From: Glandiceps talaboti
Taxonomy: Eukaryota; Hemichordata; Enteropneusta; Spengelidae
Reading direction: 5' to 3'
NCBI RefSeq assembly: GCF_964340395.1
Contig: NC_135555.1
Span: forward strand, 22,098,725-22,162,724
Length of the DNA: 64,000 nucleotides
Shown: positions 1 to 13,003 of the stretch, piece by piece
How positions within the stretch are numbered: the first letter of the stretch is position 1
How the letters are laid out: every line of letters begins with the position of its first letter
Program-made: the position numbers and the translations under genes
Notes under the pieces: model-generated
Databases searched by the model: none
What the model saw: the letters and a program-made list of their open reading frames with translations, nothing else
What the model was told of the DNA's origin: nothing

Positions 1-3187
<3,187 letters not shown>

Positions 3188-3537
3188 CTGAAATTACAAG
3201 AATAACATACAGTTTAGCAGAAAGAATCAAAGTAAGCACCCATCAATACTTACATATATCTATTGTCTCTGCATTTTAGTTACATGGTAAAACAAATTTT
3301 GAAATACATTTGTAGATTTCTATCTATGAATTCTAAACAAGAATTAATGTAGCAGCTATTTCTGTTGGCTTTCAGTTTCAGGAAATAATTGCTACATAAC
3401 AGCCCTCAGGGTAATAAAATGAAATGGCAACACTTTATTGCCTCAGTTGCTGTTCTAGTAGCAGTAGATGGTTAGCAGCAGTTTTACTGTCTGTACACAG
3501 TGGGAGTATAATTGAGAACAAAGTCTTGTTTATGTTT

Positions 3538-3898
3538 GGACAGGAAGCTATTTACAAACAGGCTGTACTGAGAACAAATGTTACTTGTATCTACCCAAAC
3601 TAGTCAAGTGGACATCTTAAAATAGTACATGAAAATGCTGAATAAAGCAGACGTACTGTTTTTGTATTTTGAACTAACCCTTGCTTTGTATGTGGCTAAA
3701 ATAGATATTTATTTCTCTATCTCATAGACAAGGAGTATGTATTCTGGTGAAAGCTTTTTCTTTCTTTTTTCTCTCTACTTAAAACTTTCAAGTATGATGT
3801 AATTTTTTGTCTTGACACGGATGTATTAGTAATCATCCATAGTCTTGGGTTGACTTGTTCTCAGTGCAGTCTGCATAGAAAATAGCTTCCTGTCTCTA
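3538..3898. repeat. Inverted-repeat element, about 360 bp
   Basis: Left arm 3538-3600 (gacaggaagctattt ... ctgagaacaa ... acccaa) pairs with the reverse complement of 3838-3898 (acaggaagctattt ... ctgagaacaa ... acccaa). The arms are about 60 bp with moderate divergence. This is typical of a small non-autonomous DNA element; no target duplication could be fixed. Confidence 0.55.
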
Positions 3899-4277
3899 CA
3901 AACACAGAGAGTTACTAAACTCATATAAGATTACAAAAACGTATTACCTATCCACTATGTTGTAAACATGGAAATTTTCACCAAAGACAAAATATGAAGG
4001 TGAAATTTCTTGACCATTGTACTGGGCTTAGTAACGTGCAAAAATTAGACTATAGGAACTGGTGAACACCTTTCAATCGCAAAAATTTCTTAAAAATATC
4101 TAACTTTAAGTTTATACTTTATAGTCAGTGTTTTTTGCTAAGGTTAGGGAACCCCAATAACAGAAATGTGGAAATTGTAAAAGTTGTAAAGTTTTCCATA
4201 CAATCTACCTTAATTTTGTTTGCGATCTCTGGTAAAATGAGGGGAACCTCCGATAGATTTTACCTGCTTACCACCCT

Positions 4278-4585
4278 TAAAAGTCACCATATGGATGAAG
4301 ATTGGGGGTATTTATTTCGGATTTTTATGGCTTCCTACTTGGAAAATCACTGTGAAACAACATTAACAAAGTCCTTGTTTGCACCTCATTAATTAATGTG
4401 TACGTACAATAATGAATATTTTTACACATTTAAAAAATAAACCTTTTTGCTCTGTATTAAGTTACAAATACAGACTTTGTCAGTGTTGATTCACATTGAT
4501 TTTCAAGTAGGAAGCCATGATAAAATTGTTTTATAAATTAAAAATCCAAAATAAATACCCAATCCTCATCCATATGACCACTTTA
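4278..4585. mobile_element. Palindromic TA-flanked MITE, copy 1
   Basis: It begins TA-AAAGTCACCATATGGATG and ends with the inverted CATCCATATGACCACTT-TA. The two halves pair along most of their length (TGGCTTCCTACTTG on the left, CAAGTAGGAAGCCA on the right). It is the same element as at 8345 and 9735. A TA target duplication and long inverted repeats suggest a Tc1/mariner-type non-autonomous element; that class is inferred. Confidence 0.8.
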
Positions 4586-4829
4586 GCAAAAATATTGATC
4601 GTAAATATTGATTAGATATCACCTTTAGTGGAATTATTCCATCATGGTATCTGTAAATAATGTAACATTCTCTTTTTTAGTGAGAGGGAAAAATTACTCT
4701 GGTTTCATAGCGAGACTTGTGTCACATTTTGGAATGTTATTTTTTTTATAAACTTACTATTATTGTAAATTATCAGTGATTTTGTCAACTTTATACTCTT
4801 CAAAGCATTTTTTTTATCATTTACTAACA

Positions 4830-6550
4830 TTTCACGTCGCACTGTACACTATCTTACCCACGTCCCATATGCCACATTGTCAATTTGTCACTGCGTAAGG
4901 GTAGAGTACCAGACGATCTTAAATTGGCAAGAGTGGTCCCTATATTCAAGAAAAATAGTAAAACTGAAGTCGGTAATTACAGACCAGTATCTGTGCTTAG
5001 CGTCATGTCTAAAGTTATGGAACGGCTTGTTTTCGACCAGTTGAATGAGTACCTTGTTGACAACAATTTACTGTATGAATTGCAGTCCGGATTCCGCCCT
5101 AACTATTCAACTGACACCTGTTTGATTCATCTTTTCGATGTTATCAAGCAAGAGTGTGATCAGGGTAATTATACAGGTATGGTTATGCTCGATCTCCAAA
5201 AAGCGTTCGATACAGTAAATCATGATGTTCTGTTACATAAACTAAGAGCCCTGGGCCTGGACAGTGCCTCAGTGGATTGGTTCAAGTCGTATTTGACTGG
5301 TCGAAAACAGGTGGTTGATGTAAATAGATCCATCTCTTCTGAAAATTGTATTACATGCGGTGTGCCACAAGGCTCAATACTCGGACCACTTTTGTTTCTT
5401 ATCTATGTTAATGACATGTCAGCAGCTGTGAAGTGTAAACTTCTACTGTATGCCGATGATTCTGCATTGTTGGTATCTGGAAAGGATGTGACTGAGATAC
5501 AGGTGGCCTTAAGCAGCGAACTCGAGTCGATTCAGGAGTGGTTAGTTGACAACAAGCTATCGCTACATCTAGGTAAAACAGAATCAATTCTTTTTGCATC
5601 AAAGAGAAGGCTACATAAAATCAACAGATTACAGGTACAATGTTGTGGGAGTGATATTGAGTCAAAGCAGCAAGTTACATACCTAGGCGTAACATTAGAT
5701 CAGTCCTTGTCGGGTGACATCATTGCAAATACAATTATCACCAAATGTTCGAAAAAAATAAAATTTCTCTACAGAAATGCAAGGAATTTAAATCTTGAAA
5801 CGAAAAAGCTTCTTGTGTCAGCGTTGATTCAGTGTCACTTCGACTACGCCTGTTCGGCGTGGTACTCGGGTCTTACTAAACGATCTAAGTCCCGGCTGCA
5901 GGTGGCACAAAACAAGGTTATAAGATTTCTATTAGATGTCCCCCCCAGAACTCACATTGGGATGGACGAATTTCATAAAGTGGGTCTATTGCCAGTTGAA
6001 CAGAGAGTCAGTCAACTCAAATTAAATCACATGTTTTAACATATATAATGGCTATGCGCCTCAGTACATGAGAAACCAAATACACATATACAGAAATAGT
6101 TATAATACGAGAAATAGCATTTCAACCTTTAAGATTCCCAGAGTTAAAGGCTGCGGCACTCATACTTTTAGGTACACTGGTACTGCAATATGGAACAGTT
6201 TACCACTGCCAATACGGCATTCGCAGTGTAAAAGTACATTCAAGAAATCAGTCAAAAACCACTTAATGTCTCAAATGCTTGCCAAAAGTTAAAGTTAGTA
6301 ATGTATATACACTAGTTGTATTGTTTTTCAGGAGTCATTTCAACGTTTGTATGTTTCATTTCCATTTTTCACTAATCTTGCTCCAATCACGTGACCAGAG
6401 TTCTTTACCTACCGACATGTTGAATTTTTGAAATCGAGGACCACAATGGAAATAAGTTTTAATTGCTTTGTTGTGTTATCCTCGGCAATACTTTTAAATG
6501 TATGTTTTTACTTTATTTTATTGCCAAATAAATTCAAATTCAAAATTCAA
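4830..6550 (+). mobile_element. 5'-truncated non-LTR retrotransposon (jockey/CR1-like LINE)
   Basis: The reverse transcriptase frame (clearly from 4876 to 6038) contains the motifs KNSKTEVGNYRPVSVLS, LDLQKAFDTVNHDVLL, GVPQGSILGPLLFLIYVND and the catalytic LLYADD. The C-terminal part follows a one-base frameshift near 6035-6038, where an extra T in a T run gives NHMF-stop instead of NHMFNIYNGYAP. Coding then continues to about 6292 in the next frame. The 3' UTR ends in an AATTCAAA-type tail near 6550. No endonuclease domain is present, so the copy is 5' truncated. It codes for reverse transcription of its own RNA, but this copy is not functional. Confidence 0.9.
4876..6292 (+). pseudogene. LINE ORF2 fragment: reverse transcriptase with one frameshift
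   Basis: From HIVNLSLRKGRVPDDLK onwards the frame is open to 6038 and then continues one frame over as NIYNGYAPQYMRNQ up to LMSQMLAKS. The RT palm motifs A (LDLQKAFDTV) and C (YADD) are intact. The second part (IRFLLDV, RTHIGMDEFHKVGLLPVEQR) is the usual C-terminal region of jockey/CR1-like LINEs. One slip in a homopolymer is the only visible damage, so the insertion is fairly recent. Confidence 0.88.
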
Positions 6551-7190
6551 CTCTCTCTGATTGGTATGCTTGGAAGTTCCTTATTTTATAACATCATCAA
6601 TAACCCATATTTGTCAACATTTTAAGCATCGTAATTACATTTAATCAATATGCAACAAAAGTGCATCTAGGAATCAAAAATAAAGTTCTAAATTATGCAT
6701 AAAATGTGCTAACAACTAAATGAAACATGTACTGTGAATAAAACACTTTTCAATGTCAAAGTATCACTAACTTGGGTAGACAGTGTGTATGATGAGTTTT
6801 AATATGTAAAGTTCTTTTGTCATACCTATTCAAATAAATCTATATCTTTGGCAAAGTCATAACAGGTGCATATATTTTCCTTAGTTTCATAGAAAATATT
6901 TTGCATATCTTTCAAGAAAATCTGTTGACAAATTTCTAAAATTGCTACTTCTACAATAAATCATTGATACCAGAACCAATGAAAATATGTATTCAGAAAC
7001 TCATCAGTGTCAATCTACGTTTTGAAAATGGCAAAAATGTTTTTACAAAATCCTGTACACAGGTGAGATTTGTATAAATCAGAGAGAGTTGTGAGTAAAA
7101 TATTGTACAGTGCGTCGTTTGTGTTTGTACAACATCATTGCTAGATTGAAATATTTGTCACTGCAACCACTGTGACCTGGTTTGAATATG
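6551..7190. other. Intergenic or intronic AT-rich DNA
   Basis: No exon, repeat or RNA gene was recognised. Short open frames here have no coding character. Confidence 0.5.
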
Positions 7191-7580
7191 AATGCAGATG
7201 TACAACTACTGACATCAGACCACAGACAAACAGAACCTGTTACAAACAGGGAAAGTAAACAAATGATAACACTTGGCACAGCATGCTTGAAGTACAGAGA
7301 CTTGTATTACATTCCATCATTTGATAAGAACAGTTTTATGGCCACTTTACCTATTAGCTGAGTTCACAAACAAATGTACAGTTCTCATGGCATTTCATGT
7401 ACACATACAGAGGCCATTAAACTGTTCTTTTCAAACCATGGTGTGTAATACAAGTCTCTGTTATTCCAACATTCTCATCCAAGGTTATTAATCCAATTCA
7501 TTTGTTTACTTTCCTTGTTTATAAGAGGTTCAGTTCGTCCACCATCTGATGTCAGTAGTTGTATATGTGAAAAAAGATGT
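7190..7580. repeat. Long inverted repeat (foldback), about 390 bp
   Basis: Left arm (tacaactactgacatcaga near 7200; gaaagtaaacaaatga near 7250; cagagacttgtattaca near 7297) pairs with the right arm read in reverse (tgtaatacaagtctctg near 7443; tcatttgtttactttc near 7499; tctgatgtcagtagttgta near 7546). The arms are about 150-180 bp with mismatches, and the loop is about 60 bp. It is a foldback element or a source of hairpin RNA. Confidence 0.75.
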
Positions 7581-8344
7581 AAATACAGTGGTATGATACA
7601 CATCGTCAAGTTATCACCATAACAATAGCTAATACCACTGGTATTAGTAGGAAATGCAACTCAACACTAATGTACCTTGATACTTAGGAACGATCTCACA
7701 ATGTCACACAAGCTCAATAAACAAACTTTTTTCGTTTAGAGGATTCTGGCACCAATACGATTGTTGAACTTCATTTTTGCACTTCGAACCAAATTTTGAA
7801 AACAGGTTCTGTATTTACTACCGACATGTTGATATCTATAATTTTACAATTGACTTCTAATGTGAGATACATTGTTGGGTTTGAACATTTCCAGTAGTAT
7901 TTTAAAGTGTTTGCCATCATGTTTTACATTGCATCGATCGTAGTAGTGTGACCGCTACAGTTGTCATTGTGGTTTACATCATATATAAACATGACAGTGT
8001 CGCACTTGTGAATGTTCTGTTAGGGGAGGGAAGAAAGGGGTTTTGTCCTAAACGAATAAAGTTCATTTATTGAGCTTGTGCAACATTGTGCAATCATCCC
8101 TTAGGCACATAATCTTTAGTGAACAAAAATGAATTTTTCAATTTTCATCGTAGCACACTTTGAAACACACGTCTTTCTACTTTCTCTACAAATATTGTCC
8201 TCTCAACAATATTGTAGTCAGTGTTTCCAGATTCAAATACACACACTTTTAATGGTGCATTTTTGTAAATAAGTAAAGGTAAAATAAAGACAGATTTATG
8301 TTATCAGGTGTGAATCAATACATTAACTTACATATTGTGACTTT
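7581..8344. other. AT-rich spacer
   Basis: Nothing with coding or structured character was recognised on either strand. Confidence 0.4.
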
Positions 8345-8694
8345 TAAAGTGGCCATATGGATGAGGATTGGATAATTATTTTGGATTTTTAATTTTTGAA
8401 ACAACGTTATCATGGCTTCCTACTTGAAAAAAATCAATGTGAAACAACATATGCCAAAGCCTTGTTTGTAACTCAATAATTAAAAAGACTGATAAGTGTG
8501 TAAAAGTATTTGTTATTGTACGTACAAACTTTTTTTACACATTTTTTATAGCTATTTACATTATATTGAGTTACAAACAAGGACTTGGTCTATGTTGTTT
8601 CACATTGATTTTTCAAGTAGGATGCCATGATAAAATTGTCTTATAATTTGATAATCAAAACTGAATATCCAATGGTCATCCATATGCCACTATA
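8345..8694. mobile_element. Palindromic TA-flanked MITE, copy 2
   Basis: It starts TA-AAGTGGCCATATGGATGAGG and ends CATCCATATGCCACTA-TA. The inner arms CCTACTTGAAAAAAATCAATGTG and CACATTGATTTTTCAAGTAGG are inverted. It is a diverged copy of the elements at 4278 and 9735. Confidence 0.8.
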
Positions 8695-9734
8695 AGTATA
8701 CACAATGTACTATAATCAAATGTTTTCATCTGCTATAAAAATGTAGCCAAACTGTAAAAGTATTGTCTTCAGCTAAAATTTTTGAGTATTAAAATATATG
8801 AAATATAAGCCGAAGTTCCTGCACAAACTCCTAGTGTATTGACAATCGTAGCCAAATGGCGTCTATGACCTTTCAACTTTGCATTATGTCAAAGGTCATG
8901 TACAAAAACTATCAAGCGTTAACCATCAGTAATTTGAATTTGTACAGATTTACTAAAAAAAGTAAACACAACAGGCAATATTACAAGATATATGACGATG
9001 TGTTAAATTTGGATTTTGTCTTCCATTTCACTGACTAATGAGGTTTCTATATGAAAAATAAAATAACATTATTGTTACCGGTACCTTGGCAGTCATTTCT
9101 TTCATTCTCACAAATCAGAGCTGTTATTTCTTCCAAGTCTGTAAGGTATGCCATGAGAGGGCGCCCTCATACATTGGTCAACCCCTTGAGAGGGCGTAAC
9201 AATATGATCTATCTTACAGTCTTATTTCTTCTGTGACACTGCAAAATCATTGCCTCTTGGCGATGCGTCTTGGACGGTGTCGTAAAACAGGCTGTGGTAT
9301 ATGCTAATGATTTATTTGAATAGGACACATCGTTACAACCTTTCTCATTGAACTGTCAACTATTTACTGATTACCTCTGTGTATAAGTGTATCATATCCA
9401 TGTGACATAGTATAGTTCAAATTTGATAGTATGACTTACCGTTATATTACCTGTGAGCAGTGTGCCCTCTAAGCCAATTTGATGCACCACTGACGCACAC
9501 AATTTCTAATGACGCACCAAAATTTAGTGTTCCCCTATCTCTTACTATGTAGTGACTCACAAGAAATGGTATTTTGACTCGCAACAACAAAATTCACCAT
9601 GTCTCAGAATGCATTGTCATTTCAACTTGTGGTTATACTATCAGCATTTGGCTATACTTACAAAATAATCATATACTGTATAGAACATAGTGCACTAGTA
9701 ACATTCCCTGTATTCTTCTCAAGCATATCACTGT

Positions 9735-10090
9735 TAAAGTGGCCATATGGACGAGGATTTGGTATTTATTTTGGATTTTTAATTAATAAAACAATTTTAT
9801 CATGGTGTCCTACTCGAAAAATCAATGTGACACAACATTGACAAAGTCTTGTGTTTGTAACTCAAAACATTGCAAAAAGCTAAAAAAAAGAAATTGTAAA
9901 TAGTTTGTTTTTGTACGTACAATATAAAAACAATTTAGAAATTTTGTTATGATTTTGCAATTTATTGAGTTATAAACAAGGATTTGGCATATGTTTTTTT
10001 CACATAAATGTTTCAAGTAGAAGCCGTGATAAAATTATTTTATCAAGTTATCAAAACAAATACCAAATCCTCATCCATATGGCCACTTTA
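9735..10090. mobile_element. Palindromic TA-flanked MITE, copy 3
   Basis: It starts TA-AAGTGGCCATATGGACG and ends CATCCATATGGCCACTT-TA. The terminal 14 bp are perfectly inverted. Its long arms share sequence with copies 1 and 2. A TA target duplication flanks it. Confidence 0.85.
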
Positions 10091-11184
10091 ACGTGTACAC
10101 AATGCAAACTGTAAATCAATTTAAGCTTGACATGATAACAACTCAATTAGATCAATACACTGCAGGTAAACATTTGCTGATAAAAAAAAAACCCTCATGG
10201 TTTTTCAACAAGATGCAGTTGATACATGTTAGGGAAACGTTATTAACATTATCTGAGATATATTGATGCTGACTCAGCCGTGTTATTAACAGTTCAGTGA
10301 AAGAGATTGTAAGGAAACGAATGTTTCATCTCATCATTATATCAAATAGAGCTTGGAATTTTTATATCTGTATCTTTCCTTCGAATGACATTTACATGTC
10401 GCACTTTTTCCATCTTAGGGCCCAGGAGGGGCCATTAGTATGTGAAATTCATGACCAACCTGGGTATATATATACCTATTGTAAATCTCACTGCATGCAC
10501 TAGACTTGCTCAAGTCGCCAGGCCTTTTTCTCTCTTAATTTGAATAAAGATTTTTTTAAACACACATGTGTTTCTGTGTTAGATGGTGACCTGAATGGTG
10601 ATTGCAAACAGTTGGGTGAATACCTTAACGCATGGGAGACTACTAGTAACTGAAAAAAAGTTGGACATTTTTCAAAACTGAATAACATACTCAAAACATT
10701 TGAAGAATATGAGACAAAAAAATCTCCCCAGAGACTGGTGCATGTCTGTGTATGCACATAAACCCATAGAAATGACATTAATCTGAAGTGCAATATTACA
10801 CTTTCACCTCCCACACTCGGTTATCTTATTATTATTCAGATGGGGATTCACACACATACAGTGAGGTCTGCAACAGATGTATTATTAGTATTTTGTACAT
10901 ACATTTATTCGGCCTAACAAAAATATTGTGTGGTGTCTGTGTTATTGGTTTCTTCCCATCAGATGTACAGCCATTGCAAATTGGAAGAACAGTTTTATAT
11001 TGTCTTTTTAAGTTGATGTCAGGTTCCGCATCCACTTTTTCTTGCAAGACTTCACAATTTTCACGATTTCATTTTTTTTTCTCGAATACGTTAAATTTGC
11101 AGGTCGGTATTGAAAAACTAGTTGAGGTTGGGTAACCAGAACCAAACAATTTTTTTTGTTAGGTCATACCTAACACTCAATTAT
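10091..11184. other. Spacer without recognised genes
   Basis: Open frames exist on both strands (for example 10500-10814 minus, 10788-11135 plus), but they show no family motif and have AT-driven composition. I see no exon of RSPRY1 or MDP1 here. Confidence 0.4.
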
Positions 11185-11570
11185 GATAATATATTCAAAT
11201 CTGCATAGGTAGATACTTTTTTTATATACTGTCAACATTTCCGTACTTGTACACCAATTTTGGTTAATAAAATGTGTACTGTGTAACAATATATTACATG
11301 TAGAAGTTGTTTTCATTTTCCCTGTATGGTATTCCTGTGTAGTCTGTAAGTGATTAGTCTAGAAATGGTTATAGTTGGGTATGCATATAAACGAAATGTG
11401 ACGTCATGAAAATTTGTTATTGGTCTTAAGTTTCCATATTTAACTAGTTTTATTATTAAAATACAGCGATGACAGAGGAAATAGAACCGATTGTAACAAT
11501 ATCCCTTGCAACATCTATTGCATTCGCCGTTGGGGGCGCACCACCAAAGGAGAGTGTCATGATCTTCAAC
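11185..11570. repeat. Direct duplication, copy 1
   Basis: Matches 11949-12348 at high identity, starting gataatatattcaaatctg and ending gatcttcaac. It contains a short open frame on the plus strand from 11469 (MTEEIEPIVTISLATSIAFA). The gap between copies is unrelated. Confidence 0.9.
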
Positions 11571-11948
11571 TTAGTGTTACCATACCTGGTCCTGCTTGCA
11601 GACAGTGCACGCGTTTCGCTACTTGCAGACGGTGCACGCGTTTTGCTCAGCACCAAGCAGGACTATACAGTCATAGCATAACCATACCGTGCACGAGTTG
11701 TGTGAGCCAGCTAGACCAAGTTAAAGTTTGCTAGTTTTAGTGTACAAATTAACAATATCAAGGAAGAATGAGTTGTCTACATGATGTCGTATATAGAGAA
11801 AACAGAATTTGAAGTGTACTGAATGAAACTCACATATATTGATATTTCAAACAAGCAAGGGAGATTATGTGCCAACTCAAGTATACATTATTGTATATAT
11901 TTTCATTGTTATGATATTTATCATGAGCTGTATATACCACCTCAACTA

Positions 11949-12348
11949 GATAATATATTCAAATCTGCATAGGTAGATACTTTTTTACATGCTGTCAACA
12001 TTTCAGTACTTGTACACCAATTTTGGTTAGTAAAATGTGTACTGTGTAACAATATATTACATGTAGAAGTTGTTTTCATTTTCCCTGTATGGTATTCCTG
12101 TGTAGTCTGGTAGTGATTAGTCTAGAAATGGTTATAGTTGGGTATGCATATAAACAAAATGTGACGTCATGAAAATTTGTTGTTGGTCTTAAGTTTCCAT
12201 CATTAATTGGAATAATCCACTGTAGTTTTATTATTAAAATACAGCGATGAAAGAGGAAATAGAAGCGATTGTAACAATATCCCTGGCAACAGCTATTGCA
12301 TTCGCTGTTGGGGGCGCACCACCAAACGAGAGCGTCATGATCTTCAAC
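11949..12348. repeat. Direct duplication, copy 2
   Basis: Second copy of 11185-11570. It has a short extra stretch before the open frame, which here starts at 12247 (MKEEIEAIVTISLATAIAFA). Homology ends at cttcaac, just before a MITE. Confidence 0.9.
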
Positions 12349-12352
12349 ATAT

Positions 12353-12636
12353 TAGCCCCATCTACACGTAGGTCGTCCTACCTGAGGCAGTCCCAAGTCC
12401 TACCTGAGGTAGAATAGGTTTGTGTCTGCACATATGAAGGTTGCGGCGTAGATGTCGCGCATTCCGTCCTGACAGTACATAGGACGAAGTCAGGAGGGTT
12501 TCAGGAAACCTCTCAAAGGTGTCCTAAGTCAGGACAGTTTCAGGACGGTTTCAGGACGCGTTTGCGTCTACACAGGCTTCAAACTATCCCGAATCCTACC
12601 TCAGGTAGGATTTTTAGTGCCGTGTAGATGGGGCTA
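12353..12636. mobile_element. MITE with GCCCCATCTACACG terminal inverted repeats
   Basis: It begins TA-GCCCCATCTACACG and ends CGTGTAGATGGGGC-TA. Inner inverted motifs include the near-perfect palindrome aatcctacctcaggtaggatt near 12593-12613 and repeated CCTACCTGAGG. It interrupts duplication copy 2 exactly where copy 1 runs on (caac-ttagtg at 11567). It is non-autonomous; Tc1/mariner or PIF/Harbinger class is inferred from the TA (possibly TWA) target. Confidence 0.8.
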
Positions 12637-12895
12637 GTGTCTGTATTTTGTATGTGTCATTCATAACAAAAAAACCATGTTGTGTGAGATGTAAAAAACA
12701 TGGTGCTTGGTCTTTCTGGTTTGGTGGCACCTGCTAAGCTGTCAAATGCAAAAAACTCTGACAAAGCTACAAACTAATAGTATCAAATTTTATCAAAAAA
12801 AGACCCTGCAACATTATGACTAGTTCATTAAAATGTTATTTCATTTGAAAACTTTTTTGTTTATCTTCAAATGAAAGACAAGGAAAACAACTTAC

Positions 12896-13003
12896 TTTCC
12901 AAAATGTGTTTTCTTACAGCCAGGGTAGATTTCTTTGTAGTTAAAATACTGGTCAATATCGAACAACTTCAATAATGTTTTGGCTTCAGGAGGAGTTTCT
13001 GTT
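12896..13003 (-). CDS. MDP1: MDP1 exon 4
   Basis: 108-bp exon, acceptor tatag, donor gtaagt, single copy in the window. It encodes [20 protein letters not shown], then [15 protein letters not shown](K). LLxLFDIxxYF...EIYPG.K.THF is the MDP1 segment just before the final exon. It lies outside the duplicated units. Confidence 0.93.
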
